A stretch of 64,000 nt of DNA from Climacteris rufus (Eukaryota; Chordata; Aves; Passeriformes; Climacteridae). A program made the translations under genes and the position numbers. Shown here piece after piece: positions 1 to 13,250 of this stretch. Each line of letters starts with the position of its first letter. Position 1 is the first letter of the stretch. Under the pieces are notes generated by a model that was not told where the DNA came from, searched no databases, and saw only the letters and a list, made by a program, of their open reading frames with translations. The stretch lies in contig VZRZ01007885.1 in assembly GCA_013398175.1 (NCBI GenBank), positions 633 through 64,632 of the forward strand, given 5' to 3'.

Positions 1-186
1 CCACCAAATCTTATCTGCTGATACATAAATTAGGAGACCACCTCCCCCTAAGATTCTTGGCACCGGCTGTAAGCTTTTTGCTGGGAAGGCAGAATATACA
101 AGATAAGTGACTGACAGACACAAGGATTTTACAATATAATAGACCACTGTAAGCTCCAAAAATTAGACAATCATTTGTATAGTCTT

Positions 187-268
187 TGGAGTGGACAAAT
201 GGTTCTCTCCAAAAGGACCGAGACATCGGTACTTTTGCCTGCTTCTCTTCTGGAAGTTGAGAGAAAAA
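187..268 (+). other. weak candidate exon ending at a good splice donor
   Basis: A segment with no stop in one frame lies between an AG at 185-186 and a strong GTAAGT-type donor starting at about 269. In that frame it reads as roughly 27 residues and contains a methionine in the context CAAATGG, so an N-terminal exon is conceivable. The upstream polypyrimidine tract is poor, I recognise no protein family, and open segments this short between AG and GT arise often by chance. I list it only because of the donor and its unusual lack of A/T runs. Confidence is low. Confidence 0.12.
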
Positions 269-3200
269 ATTGGTAAGTTACATTCATTCCTAACCTTACT
301 ATTTCTTTGCTATCTGTAATATAGGTACCTTTTTATTGTGCACTATATAAATCTGTCTTTATCCTGTGTAGTAAGTAATTCTGTTTAAGTTTTGGTCTTA
401 TATGTGTTTTCTTGTAACTATTACAATAAACCAATCCATATTGTAATAGTCCTGATCGATCATTATCAAAGAACTAGAGAGATCAGGTGGTTTTGGAGTG
501 CAGACCACTCTAAGAAAGCTAAAAACCCGTTTAGACTCTCTCATATTCATAACACTGAGCTGGAGTGCTCATACAGGAGCACAAACCAGCTGGTTATGGG
601 AAATTGAATACTGAGCAGAACAGCAGTGTGGGGAACCTCACCCAATCCAGCTGAAGATATAATTGTAAGGACCCTTGCAAGGGAAACTTCTTTCAGCTTC
701 TAGACAGTGACTGAGCATTTAGCTCAGAGTATTCGATTTCTTCTATAAGCATTACCCTATTGTAAGATCTCAAAATTTCAGGATTTTTAAACAAATTATC
801 TGTGATTGATTGTGCAGCAAATTCTAGTTAAAGGGAGGCAAAATATCCCAGATACCTCCATCTTCTTCTGAGTATAACAAACAGTACGGTTGAAAGAGAA
901 AGATTGCTCTACTGCTCGAGTCGAAATTATCAGCTTTCAGATCCTGTTATGTAACTGTTTTTGCTTTCTGTCCTAAAAGAGACAGATTGTTTTTAAAACT
1001 ATTATTTTAAAGTTATTATTTTTATTATTTGAAGTATTAATCAGTTGAAATCTTATATGTGTAAGTATAATTATTGCTGTGATCATTAAACTGTAAAAAC
1101 CAAATAGTATAATGACAAAAACAGTGTATTATGTGAATGAATTTGCTATTGGCATCACTGGGTATTTTAGACTCTAAGACTAAGTTAACTCATTTAAAGA
1201 TTTTCATCTGGATGCCTGAGTCAGACGCAATATTGACAGTGTGTGAAGCAACATTTTGTAGGTTATGTTTATAAAATATAACTCCTTAAATCTTTCCAGT
1301 ACACATACCCTGTGATTATTATTTTCTTTGAAAATATCTAGGACTTTGAAAGGAAAATGATGCTAATAATTCTGGAAAAATTCCTTTACAATCTTTGTAA
1401 GATTGTAAGATATGTAAGGTCCTCAGGCAAATATTCTTACTGTTACAGTATCATAGTAAATTGTTTAACAAGAAAAGATAAGATCTACATAAGACATGTG
1501 AATGTAATAAACTACCCTCAGGCTAGGAAAAGAGTGAGAAAAATGGTTTGTGTTTCTCTACTGTCATAAGAGAGTAGGGATATCAACACTTTTGGTGAGG
1601 AATCTACCTGTTAGTGGCATATGAATGTTCCACGTCAAGAGGAAAGGGTTGGAATAGTCCTTGTCCTTCACTGTTTGAGCTATGCACTTGAGATATGACA
1701 ATCTCCTTAGTTTGACTCTGAATTCTCATAGGCATTGAAATGTCAGTTGTTGCTTCAAATCCTAAACACCATTAATTTAAGCAGTAGATCTGCAAAACTT
1801 TCCACTGTTGAAACATTCTGCTTTACCAATAGAATATGAAGACCACCTGTTTTCATAACACTTTCTTGTGATTGATTTTGTCATTTTTGCTTTTTTTTTT
1901 CTCCTATGGATGAAAAAAATACAGTTGAATAGAATTTTAAAATATGTTTGTACCATATACCATACTTGACCTGTGCAGTCTTATGTATACCCCACCGACG
2001 ATTTCTGCCACTAAAAAATAAAAACATATATTGGTGTTTTTATCAGACAAAACCATATTGACAAACTGATATGTAAATACTCTATTTTCTTAAGTGTTAC
2101 TGCCATATAAAAGTGCAAATCAGTGAGTCAAGTAGAAAACAATACATTTCATTTTATAGCAGCTGGAAGATAAATATTAGGTGGATTTCATAGATTTGTA
2201 TATACATAGGAATTCCAAAATTTCTACAAGTATTTAACAATGTATTTGAAAGGAAGAAGATTATGGAAGTACTGTCTTTAATCAGTTTAAGGGTAAAGAT
2301 AATATTTATTATGTTCTGCTATTTGACAATACCGTAAGTAGTAATCTTACAGATCATTTCTAAAAGTGTTCAATCCATGTAGAAAAGCAATAAAGTTTTT
2401 TATTTTATAGATGTAGGTGAGTTACAAAAATATGTATGAAACAGGTTTGATTCATCTTTGCTTTTCATCTGGAGGATATCGACAATGAGAGCTTTCTAAG
2501 CACAGTTATTTCTTGCACCATCCAAGCAACTACCAAAAGCATTTCACATCATGACCAAGGAAAAGAAATTCTTTTTTTTTGCCAGTACTCCTCTCCCAGA
2601 GTTCCTCCCTTAATCACTCCTCTTCTCCCTCTACTAACTTATCAGACTGGGGAAAGACATTTGAATAAACTTTGATCCGCCTCATTGTATGATGAAAGAA
2701 CTCAGCTGAAAACATTCAACATTGTGCCTTAAAAGAAAGCAATGCAGAAAAAATTAGTATATTAGTGGAGACAGAGCTGTAATTGATTTTCATCCAATTT
2801 GTTGAAGGTCTTGAAAGTCAAATATTTTCGGGTAAAAGTGAAAAATATTTTGATTTTCCAAATGAAATTAATACTTGAAAATATTTTGTTTTGGGTATAA
2901 TTAAATCTTTCTGTCTCAAAACAAGATTTTTTTGGTAATGTTTTCCTTTTTTGTTTATAATTCTAGAAAAATTTGTAAATGAAGGAATAGCTCAAAATGA
3001 AAAACAGAAATTTTGAGAAAATATTGAAATTAACATTTAAACTATTTTCTTCTCTAATTTTGTTTTGTTATACCAGGTAGAAATGGCATGATTTTACTAG
3101 CTTTTGTTAACCTCATGTATATATTTAATAAGAGAGTTCAAGATTATTAATGGAAAATACTGCAGTTTTCACTACTTCATAGATGAAAGTGTTTCTCTTT

Positions 3201-4189
3201 CTAATGTCATATTAGAAGTGATTTCTTAGAATCGAGATATAGCAAACACATATCTAAAATTTGTAAAAAGAATTTAGGAAAAAAAATTTTATTGCTAGAT
3301 CAACATGGTTTGTAGAACTACTGATTCTTTACTATCCTTACAAAGCATTAGTTGCTGAAGACATAATAATATCTAAGTAATTGGATTAAATAGCCATTAA
3401 TGAAAGAATTACTGATTTTACACATGCCTAGCCATACAGCCATTTTTTTTTTCAAAAATAGTTATTCCTAATTTTACCACTATCTTTATCTTAGTGACAT
3501 ATCCATCAGCACAGATAAAATCTATTCCGTTCTATTTCTATTTTTATATCACCTTCATAACTGTAATAATGAGTAGGTTTCAGTGGGGCATAAAGTATCA
3601 TTAGTAATATTTTTCCTGTGAGCTTTGCTCTCTCAATCTCTCCTTCTCTTCCTAGATAATGATTATTGTGATGCAAGATTTTTTGTAGAATAAAATGCAA
3701 TTGACTAACGGTGCTCCAAATGACCATTTAATTGTTTAACCCCTGTAAATCTGTGGAGCTTTGACCTGTAGCAGGAATTGGGATGTCAATTATCTTTATG
3801 AGTATTTGTCTTATCACTGCAAAATTCATCAATCTCCTTTTCTAGTAAAGCAGCCACAACAATAGCTTTTGTTAAAGCTCTTTTTCAGCTGCACTATTTG
3901 TTGTCTTAGTAAGAACTGCTAACAATGTATTATAAATAACCCAGGGGTTCATGAAAAGAGTTCTGTATGAGTCCATATTAAACCTAGCAAGAAAATGTAC
4001 CACATACACCAGTGGCAAGGCTGTTGATCCATTCATGTAATTATTACTCCTTATATGTTTACACCTTAATTCACACAACATTAACCAAAAAAAAGAGAAA
4101 AACAATTAAAAGTTTGACATCAAGCTGACACTCTGTTATCAAACTTGTACAAGACAGAAAAATGCACAGAAGTGTGAATTGTCTCAGTG

Positions 4190-4480
4190 TTGTACAATTC
4201 CCTTAAAACAGCAATAATAACACTTAAATGCTAGCAAGATCTGTGCTGAGCTGAAGCACGGAGCAGTGGCACCTGAATTCAGAAAGCCTTCAGTGGCACA
4301 GCAGCCTTATTAATGGCTGAAATATCAGTGGTACAGAGAGTAGCCCAGATGCAAGTTCATTAAATTCTGCTGTTCAGAGAAGAAAGCAGCCCTGGGTGAT
4401 TTCCAGCCATTTCCTCTGGAGATACACCTAGCAGGTTAAAGTGGAACAGTCAGATGGTTTTCTTGTACAAAGAGGAAGTA
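4190..4480. other. candidate conserved non-coding block
   Basis: This block has near-balanced base composition, lacks simple repeats and transposon signatures, and contains spaced homeodomain-type TTAAT/ATTAAT cores (near 4310 and 4360). That texture is typical of conserved vertebrate enhancers, but conservation cannot be seen from one sequence. No open frame of note crosses it. Confidence 0.18.
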
Positions 4481-5205
4481 GAAACAGGGTCAAACCCCAA
4501 AATGAGAATGTAAATATTACTTAAGTTAGCTTATTCGATGTGATTAGAGAAAATTCCTATGCTTTTCTTCAATAGAAAGAGTTAAGTGGTTTAGCTCAAA
4601 TACCTAGCATAGCTTAAATGACACTAGAAACACATGCTTTAAAAGGACATCAAGTCAACAATTTTTTACAGATAGATAGAAAATAAATCAGGCACAATGC
4701 AATAAATAACTGTATTGGATTCCTGACATGAAAAGAAATAGAGACAGGTTTTTGTCTGAATTGACAAGTGGCCTTTGGTTTTGTAACACAACTTTGCTCT
4801 TTCTAATAAATGTGTCTAAAAATCTTATTATGTCTGAAAATCATATCACTCAGCCTAACCAACTCTGAAGTCTGAAAAGAAAGCCCACTTCTTCAAAATT
4901 ACCGACATCAAGCTTTTAAGATTTTGATATTATTTACATGCTCAATAAATTGAAGATGCAGCTATTTACAGACGAAGAATTATTTAAGAGATATAAGATT
5001 AAAATGAAGATTTTTAATTTAACTGAACAGTCTATGTGGAGTTTGTTATACTACCTGAAGAGTAGAAAGTGAGAAAGAAGAAAAAGGTTAGTGATGACTA
5101 TGATAATAACTGCTGTAAGACAAGATTATATTGACTGTTGTTACTTTTGTTCTTAAGAGTAATGATATCACATTTGCCAACTCGACTCAGGTTTTATGAT
5201 CATGC

Positions 5206-5227
5206 TTGTTGCTGTTGTTGTTGTTGC
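5206..5227. repeat. (GTT)n microsatellite, interrupted
   Basis: About seven TTG/CTG-type triplets in a row, with one GCT interruption, in otherwise unique DNA. This is an ordinary short tandem repeat. Confidence 0.85.
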
Positions 5228-6905
5228 TCCCAGTATGGTTACTCCTGAAGAGCAAATCTTGCATCAAACATTTGTTTTTATCTCTCTACATATTCAAGGT
5301 CTGATTCCTTTAATTCTTTCAAGATCACACTGAATTGTTTATAAAGACTTCTCGTGGCAAAATCCAAGCCTGACTGCACATTTTGTTTAGGACAAATGGA
5401 TCTGGATCTAGCTTGACTTTGAATCTGAGGACCCAAATACATAGATAAATGTACAACGATGACTCTTCATTTTCTTGTTCAGTTGCAAAATAATGTAGTA
5501 CTTCTCTTACCATGAATAGAATTAAGGAAAACACATTTAAAATCAATACCACACCTGCATATTTAGAAGATTTCTTCCTTTAGTGGTAACAAAGATTGAA
5601 ATGTTTGAGCATTTGGAAGAATCTTTAGATCTATAGATAACTACCTCTAAACTTTTTACCTATGGAAGAAAACCAGCCAAAAACCAGTAATGTATTAACA
5701 GTTGAAAATCAAATCTTTTATGTTAGCATAAATATTTAAAAATAAAACAGAAGGGTGTAGGAGATTTTTTTTTACCATAAGGATACATTCTAAATTTTTG
5801 CATGGAAGATGAGTATTACAGCTTCAGAAGGTAACTGGTGTTTATATGAGTAATAGTACCATGACCAGAATGTGACAGAAGAGTTATTTGACAGAGAATT
5901 TTACTTGATGGGTTAGTGAATGAAAGTGGATAGGTTTTACTCTTGATTCTTGCTTTAGATGTAGTCTTAGAGTAGCTGAAGAAGAGAAGTATCTCAGTGA
6001 ACACTAGAGATGCATTTGGAAGAGTGCTCATGTTATGACTAGGATTAATTTGGCTGACAAGTGGACTAGGTTGCCTTTATAGTCAACAGACTGATACATT
6101 TTGCACTGTAAATACCTGAAATGAGATTAATCTTCTTTCACTGCCTTGGTAGGACAGCTAAGTGTACACCACAAAGGTAGTATGGAACACATCAAAGAAA
6201 TTAATTCCACTAAGATTTTAGCACATCTGGAACACGTTGCAATTCTTTTCAGAGCTAATTCACATATCCTTCTTATGTCAGAGCAGTGAGCAACTTTTGA
6301 TATCTCCACAAGTTTTACTTAAGTACATTGAGTTATATTTTGGAAATTCATTTTTATCACATAAAATTACTGAGCTATTGCAGGCAATGTATGCTTTCAT
6401 TTAATTGTTAATGTCAGACTGAATCTATAGGGACTGAGTTATACCAAAACAGGTGCTTCATGACTTCATGATCTATTTTAGTCGGAAGTACTAGAGACAT
6501 CCTTGTAATTGGAATCCCGTTTTGTTTTAGCTGAAAACTTTAAATTTTCATTCTACTGCAAGTATGCATGACATTTGCATGTTCTCACAACCTTATATAG
6601 TCTCAGAGTTTATATCTTAAATGAACCAATATGATCTTCTCAGTATAACAATGCATATTGTACCACAGAGTTGATAGCTTCTGAAATTGAGGTATTTTCA
6701 ATTCACAACAGACAATTTAACTAGAGCTTCTTCTAGAAATTATAACACATCATTTCTTAAAGGCTACAAGTGTTGAAGCACCTAACATATGACATTCTAA
6801 AATTATTTTTCAGAACCTAATTACTGTGTCTTTTAAGAATTTTCTCCTTTTTTCTTTATTAATCTATTGAAACATTATGAGAGCCATCAGGTAAGTCAGT
6901 AGGTT

Positions 6906-6921
6906 AAAAAAAAAAAAAAAA
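6906..6921. repeat. A16 homopolymer
   Basis: An uninterrupted run of sixteen A followed by an AC-rich stretch. No retrocopy body or target duplication was recognised upstream, so it is taken as a simple repeat rather than a retroposon tail. Confidence 0.85.
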
Positions 6922-7579
6922 CACAAACCCCATGGATATTTACACCTTGCCTCAGAGTTTCCTATCTGTCTGAACTGCATTGTGTTTAATGCACCTGACT
7001 GCAGGTCTTTAGTACTGAAAATGTCCAGACACTTTGAATGCTAGCAGAAATTTAGCATAGTTTTCCCTTTCATGCGCCTGAGGAAACCAAACCATGAAGT
7101 GGTCTTCTCAGTAGTTCGCAATAAAATTCAGAAAATAAACCTTGCCTTGCATAATTGTAGTAGTCAGTCCGCATACCTGCTGTGAAAAACCCTGCCTAAA
7201 CTAGAAAAAGCCCTGAGGAGGACCTGCCTAGGGCTTAGAGCAGGCACTCTCTAAAGGTGAAAACAGCTAAGATAGCAAATACAAGATGATGATAGAAATT
7301 GCTTCTTTTAAAAAAAAAAAAAAAAACAAACAAAAACCCCAAAACAACCAGAAACTACATTGTTTCAATTATATTTATAAGCCAGACATTCCTTAAAAAT
7401 TTGAAAAAGAGTAAGCTACACCAATGTATATGTTTTTCCTTTGGCATGAGGCAGTGTTTAGACCAAACAGGAAGAAGAAACGTACTGTTATCTTATTAAA
7501 TTACAGTTAAGAGAGTTCTTCCAGGAATCCAGGCAGATGCTTGTAAAGATGCTACTTGATGGCATATTAAAGTTCATAC

Positions 7580-7702
7580 CCCATCCCTGCAAGTGTCTAA
7601 GGTTGCATGGAGAAACCTGGTCTGGTGAGAGGTGTCCCTGTCCATGGCAGGGGGTTTGGAACTAGATCTTTAAGGTCCCTTCCAACCCAGGCCATTTTAC
7701 GA
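7580..7702 (+). mobile_element. CR1 LINE 3'-end fragment
   Basis: The segment carries the conserved avian CR1 3' tail in order: the AACCTGGTCTGGTG block, GGTGTCCCTG-CCATGGCAGGGGG, GGAACTAGAT, then CTTTAAGGTCCCTTCCAACCC and a degraded CATTnTA end. CR1 is a non-LTR retrotransposon whose copies are usually truncated at the 5' end, and only the last ~120 bp of the 3' UTR is present. A short internal deletion lies just before the AACCTGG block, and the terminal ATTCTATGATTCT repeats are eroded, so the copy is old and inactive. It contains no ORF2 sequence. Identification rests on recalled family consensus. Confidence 0.93.
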
Positions 7703-9194
7703 GTATGGTGGTTGTTAGCTCTCACTCTTCAAATTCCAAGCTGCAAAGGTGCTGAAGAAATATTTGACTAATGCAGGGGTTTATTTAAAAAAAAAAATTG
7801 TCTTTCTTTTAGTAGACCTGGAGCTATTAGTGAAAAGACACAGTTAAGTAGACAGAAAGGTACACTAAGGAATTATGCTGCTAAGTCTATAATTCTGAGT
7901 GTTGAATGCCAAAGTGTTGAATATTGTTTTTAATTGCTTAGAAAAATGCTTTTGAAGGAAAAAAAAACATATGTGACTAGATGTGACATGTGACTGGTTT
8001 TGCACAGTGCATTAGATTTTATTGCACTTATGCTTGGTCAAAATCTGTCTGTCTTCTGGACACAAAGGTTGGACAGCAAAAATGGGCAGCAAAGCAAGTC
8101 ACATGCTTTCTCTCTTTGAAATCCAGACAGGAAGCAGAAAAAACTGAAATCTAGGTGAAACTGTGACTCTCCATCCCTATTACCTTCATTATGGTGCAAA
8201 GACTATGGAGGGTATGGACATGGAGATCACAGTGCTTTGTGTATGTAAAAAGAATCAAATTATGGGTACTGCTTCATGTGTCCAATCACTTTTTACTTAC
8301 TCACTTGGACACACATTAACTAACATTTCATGAAGATATGTACAGACAACCCAACTGTCTCACCCCAGAAGACATCACATCTCTACAAAATCTGTGACAT
8401 CTCAACCTCTTTTTTTTTCTACAAACCAGATCTGGTGAAAGTAGCAAAGTCTGTAACCATTGTTGCATTTTCCACCAATGAGATGACACATGAACAACAG
8501 TGCTGTTCAGGACAACAATTCAAGGCTGCTGATGAAGGGGTGCACAAAAAAAATGCCCACCCACCAACAACCAAAATAAGTAAATAAACAAACAAAACTC
8601 CACCAGATTTTGTCTTTCCAGGTTACAGCAACAAGTACAGGTAGTCACTTCTTTTCATCTTATAAACTAGGTTCAACTTTAGGGCAAAAGGAATAGCATA
8701 GCAAATTGTAAAACACTTGAGTATTTCAGCTTTGTTCTGTTCAAAGGCTTCTTTAATCCCATTTGACGAAAAAGGTATTTTTTTGAAACTTCAAAGATAC
8801 AATTCCTTTCTGAGACCAAAGAATCAACGTATTATTTATAACCAAACAGAAGATACTTTTATCCTGATCCTCTCATATGTTCTCTTTTTTAATTTACCCA
8901 TGTATTTAATTTTTTTACTTCATATTTCTTATCATAGCCTGAAGTCTCATTCAGTCGCTCACTACTATATCTGACTACTCTTCCTGTACTACTATTCCTT
9001 GAGTTTGCTCAAATTAGACCTGCAAACAAGTGTCCAATCAAGATATTTTTTTTCTTACAAGTGGTTAGTCCACTCATCTTCTACCACATCACCATTATTC
9101 TTATGAGAAATTCCTCTTAGCCTGTGGCATTCTTGTCATCCTCTACCTTTAAGCAGTACAATCTCTCTTGATGTTCTTTAGTTCACTGTAAGGC

Positions 9195-9245
9195 TGCTTC
9201 TTTTTTCTTTCTTTCTTTTTTCCTCTTTCATTCTTTTTTTCCTCC
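9195..9245. repeat. pyrimidine tract, (TTTC)n-like
   Basis: About fifty bases almost purely T and C, with several CTTT units, in a wider T/C-rich area from about 9060. It is a low-complexity sequence. No coding or splice function can be assigned. Confidence 0.75.
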
Positions 9246-10460
9246 TGAACATGGAGCATAATATTGACTAAGGTTTTTCATATGTGCCTGTATTTATTTG
9301 ATTTTATTTTCCTGCATCAAACTTACTGTGTCTTTCTGTATTGGGTAACATTTCTTTTTTTGGTTTATTAGCCATATATCTCTTACATTAAGAAGGCATT
9401 CACACTTCATATGCTTCAGACTGGACAATGTCCTTTAATTTGCTTTAGCAAAACTAAATGTAGAACTCCAGTTAGTGATTTATTCCAATCCTTCTCTGAG
9501 TTTCTTTAAGCCTTCTTTTTCAGCCTACAGAAAAAAAAATAATATGTTGAAAAAATTAATAATGTACCAAAAATCTTGGCCCAATAAAATGACAACAGGG
9601 TAATTAGGGGAGGAGAAAATAATTTATTTAGGTTTTTAAAGACTTAATCTATATGCAGAACTAATTATTTTGGGAATGACTATGACCCCACACATGAAAA
9701 TTAGAGAAAATAACTTTACAATATGTAAAAATTTATAAGTCGTTCAAGAGATAATGCTTTCACTGCATCTTTGATTAGATAACAGGTATGTTTTTGTTGT
9801 ATTCAAAGAAATATGTTGTCACTTGTACAAATCATTGTGATTTCTATCCCTCACAAAGATGTTCGAGGAGACTGGGGTTTCTCTTGGGTTTTTGTTTGTT
9901 TATGAGGTTGTGTGAGTGTTTTGTTTTATTTTCCCTGAAATATGTGAAGTTTTTGCAAGCCTGTTTCTTGTGGGAAATGGAGGGAGAGAATAGAGGATAA
10001 AATAGGGGAAAAAAAAAAAGGAAAACCAGCTAAGCAATAGGGGTGTTGGGCAATTACTGCAACCACTGTAGCATGTTATCCTATAACTGCTAAGTACAAA
10101 AGTTACTGAGCTTTTCCTTTCAAAATGTCATGTCAAACAAGACCTGGATTACTGCTAAAATTTTTTAATCTTCAGAGTAGAGAAGTCCAACATTTTTATA
10201 ATAGGATGTGAGCAGTGGTACTCTATCGTCAATGACAATGCTTCAGCTTTTCAGTTAACTCTGGCACTAGTTGCATTTTTTATCTGACATTTGGTGTAGT
10301 GAGTTATTTAAACTTCACCTTCAGGAGATTATTATTATTAATAACATAATTCTATGAGATAGCATTTTAAACAGTGCTCATAATCAATGTATATATTGTT
10401 TAATATGGGGATACAAAGCTACTTGTATCTTCCATTCCTGCTTTGTTTGATGTTTTGCAG

Positions 10461-10743
10461 GAGCTCCTTGACAAAGCTAAACATGACCAGTACTAGAGAT
10501 GAAAATCCAAGTACTGCTGGACTTACTAGTGGTTCTCTGAATCATCCACAGTGTTCTCTAAGACGAGTTTCAGTACTGGAAGGCAAGAATTTCACAGCCT
10601 CAAAGTCAGTAGAAAACAAAGACATTGATGGACTAAGATCAGCAAGTATTTGTAGCAATAACATTAGCCCTAACATATTGGCTAAATTTGAAATTTTATA
10701 TTTACATACTCTCTATTTACATGCTCTTCTTGTTAACAATTAG
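10461..10743 (+). CDS. candidate exon or pseudo-exon, family unknown
   Basis: An acceptor-like site (a T-rich tract ending in TTTTGCAG at 10453-10460) opens directly into a frame with no stop until the TAG at 10741-10743, about 93 codons. The first part reads as hydrophilic, serine/threonine-rich protein-like sequence (for example TSTRDENPSTAGL, then SVLEGKNFTASKSVENKD); the last ~25 codons turn AT-rich and hydrophobic, more like intron. A possible donor AAGTATTTG lies inside. I do not recognise a family. Roughly 118 continuous codons in this frame is within chance expectation for 64 kb of AT-rich DNA, so the acceptor is the main support. Confidence 0.2.
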
Positions 10744-11918
10744 ACACAGTGGGTTAAATTTTATCATCTGTTATTGTCAACATCTGTCAAAGGTTTACCA
10801 AATCAGATTAAAATGGCTCTGAGAAAAAGTAAAAAGTAAAAATATATGTTGATGAATATGATCACCACAAAAAAAACCCTAGAGAAGTATAATTAATTAT
10901 TTCTTGTTTTCTTTCCCCTTTCCCTGCCAAGATGAGCAGCCTGGTCACACACATATATATCTTCTGAACTATCAGATAATAAGTAGACATATGGGGAATA
11001 AAGGTAATGGAGAAGATTTATGAGTTTTCTTGCTCACTATGAAGTGTAAAAGCTCATGAGGATCAGTTAGTAGATATATGAATTTGATTTGTTTGTAACA
11101 CGGAAGTGTGTAAAAACCAAAATAAATGGCACCAAGTAAAACAGATGCTCTTCCTTGTTTCTTCTCTTTTTCTTTCCTCACTTCTCTTTTTCTTCTTCCC
11201 TGAAAAATCTTGTAAAAGACAGATATTTTTAAGGATATTCAAAGATCCTTATTATCAATTACGTTATTTGGGGAGAAGAACATTCCAAGTCAAACGATCA
11301 CTACAAAGTTTGAAAACACCTCAAAACAAGCAGGTGTGTATGGATCACTGAAAAAGGTAGACTATACTGCCACCCACAGGCTCTGTTTAATACGTGGGTT
11401 GCTTTTGTAATATACTAAAAGTTTCTGAGTGGAATAAAGATTTAGTTAGCTATTTCTTGGTTGGTAGTTATCATGTCTGATTTGCCAGCATCAGTAATTT
11501 AAATAAAGATTTTGTGAGCTTTACTTTTAAGTACGAAGTGTCTTGTGACTCTTCTGAAATAATATTTTTTTAAATTATTCAAATCCATTTTCATGTTTAT
11601 TTTTCACTTTTGTCACCTAGTATATTTTTATTAAGGTGCTATCTGCTTTGGATTTAATAATAGTCTTTTCACATTATACAACTTTCTCTTTTCACCAGGT
11701 GGAGTACAAATTAGTAGCCTCTTGAGTGGAATTGGTGGTATCCATTTGAAAATAGGAATGTATATCCTAGTTTTCTCTCATTTGTACAGAGTGATTGATC
11801 TGGATCCCATCTGATAATTTACAAACTGTTCACCTCCTTATTTTTAATGGGTGTTTTCTTGCCCACAACATATGCATGTCTAATTTACCTAAGTGTGACA
11901 TATAGCTTTCCAGAATGC

Positions 11919-12200
11919 TCATTTTGCCTGGAAACTTATGTGTTGCAGACAGATTTGGAAATCCTGCTCCACTCTTTCTTCTACTGTGTCATTGAGTGAT
12001 TGTGTGCTGTATAATTTGACAACCTCTTCTATCAGCTCATCAGGATAACCTGCAACATGCATAATAATTACAGCTCCATTTGAGGAAATACATGAGAAAG
12101 GGTCAGAAATTGTGTCAAACTGTCTAACTCCTTCTTCCACCACATCTGTTCTACTTAGTAGCTGGACAGAGTGGGACTGCTTTATAAAATAATAATGCAT
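11919..12200 (-). CDS. candidate exon or protein-like remnant, family unknown
   Basis: On the minus strand about 93 codons from a methionine are open, ending in TGA. The middle has protein-like composition with few low-complexity runs, for example FDTISDPFSCISSNGAVIIM followed by HVAGYPDELIEEVVKLY and a Glu/Asp/Gln-rich end. An internal acceptor-like AG before TAGAACAG would give a phase-2 start, which would fit the phase-2 end of the candidate exon at 31.8 kb on the same strand; that pairing is speculative. It could also be the relic of a processed pseudogene. The length alone is not significant. I cannot name the family. Confidence 0.25.
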   Translation of the reverse strand: MHYYFIKQSHSVQLLSRTDVVEEGVRQFDTISDPFSCISSNGAVIIMHVAGYPDELIEEVVKLYSTQSLNDTVEERVEQDFQICLQHISFQAK

Positions 12201-12949
12201 TTTTAAAACTGGACTAATCTTTTAGCTGTCACACTGCTCATTCAATGTTGTTCTATAATGTGTCCTTCTGAGGATTTCTTTATAAAATGTGATATTTTAA
12301 TAAAAACATACAAAAATAATTGTGATCACATTACCACACACACAGTCCTATCCCCCACCAAGTGCTCAATCATACCCATACAGGATTAAAAATTCTATAT
12401 CGAAGTTCTGTCTAAAATTTAGCATTATTTTAAGGGCCACAGATGCTTGTCATAAATTTTTTGCAGGTTTTTGAAATATGCTATAGACATCTACTATGTT
12501 ATAAACCAAAGCCATGTATGTAAGTAGATAAACACCATAATAATTTTATTTGCTTTCTGAAATATATAAAAATTGACTTCATAAAAGGTCTCTAGCAAGT
12601 TTAGTAATGTTTTTGTTAATGTGACTTTTAGCTAAGTTATTCCTTTTAAAGGTTTTTCTGTATATACAAGTTTTATTATTGCTATTTTATCAGTGATCAT
12701 TAAAAAATATTCTAAACATATTCCAGAAAACTATTTTTTGTCATTAGACTTAACTTTTCTCTTTAAATATACGATAGGTAGACATGAATATACATCATAT
12801 GCACTGTATAGTTTGCATTAGAATATTACATGTTATTACTAAAATTAATGCAAAAACTAATTTTAATTTAGTTCTCTGATAAGCATCAGGAAATTCTGAA
12901 GAAACATTACATATGATAGTTCTTTATTTTTCTGCTTAAACTTTTTCCA

Positions 12950-13250
12950 GCAAAAGATCAAAGATGACTTGCAGAAGCAGAATAGCAAGTTGTAATTCAT
13001 GCCCATAAACTAGTATATGCAAATACTTCTCAGAAATTTTCAGAGCCTACAGCTTGTAGAGAGAGGTACTTCTCAGCATACTTGAGATTAGAGCCCTTTA
13101 AAACTACAGGGGAAACTATCTTTGTCACAATAAAGCTGCAGAAAGAAAAGCTGACATTGCAATAGACTTGTCAGAGCTATTTTATAACAGGTGATCTGTT
13201 TTCCATCTGATGAGAAAGCAAACATCAAGGACACTGTCCTAGATGGCATT
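12950..13250. other. candidate conserved non-coding block
   Basis: The block is free of repeats and has an even composition, with an ACAAT SOX-like core in the context CTTTGTCACAATAAAG near 13120. It has no long open frame. Interpretation as an enhancer is inference from texture only. Confidence 0.15.

Larger units (their letters stand above)
1..7579. other. AT-rich unique DNA, no gene recognised
   Basis: This stretch is AT-rich and carries only short chance open frames on both strands. It holds a short GTT microsatellite near 5.2 kb, an A16 tract at 6906-6921, an A17 tract at 7310-7326, a block at about 4190-4480 with more even composition, and a weak splice-donor context at the left edge (near 268). 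I recognise no transposable element or coding exon with confidence. It is most simply read as intergenic or intronic DNA. Confidence 0.6.
7703..11918. other. AT-rich unique DNA
   Basis: Mostly unique AT-rich sequence. It includes a pyrimidine-rich TTTC-type tract at 9195-9245 and a candidate plus-strand exon starting at 10461 (listed separately). Short open frames here are of chance length. No transposable element was recognised. Confidence 0.55.
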
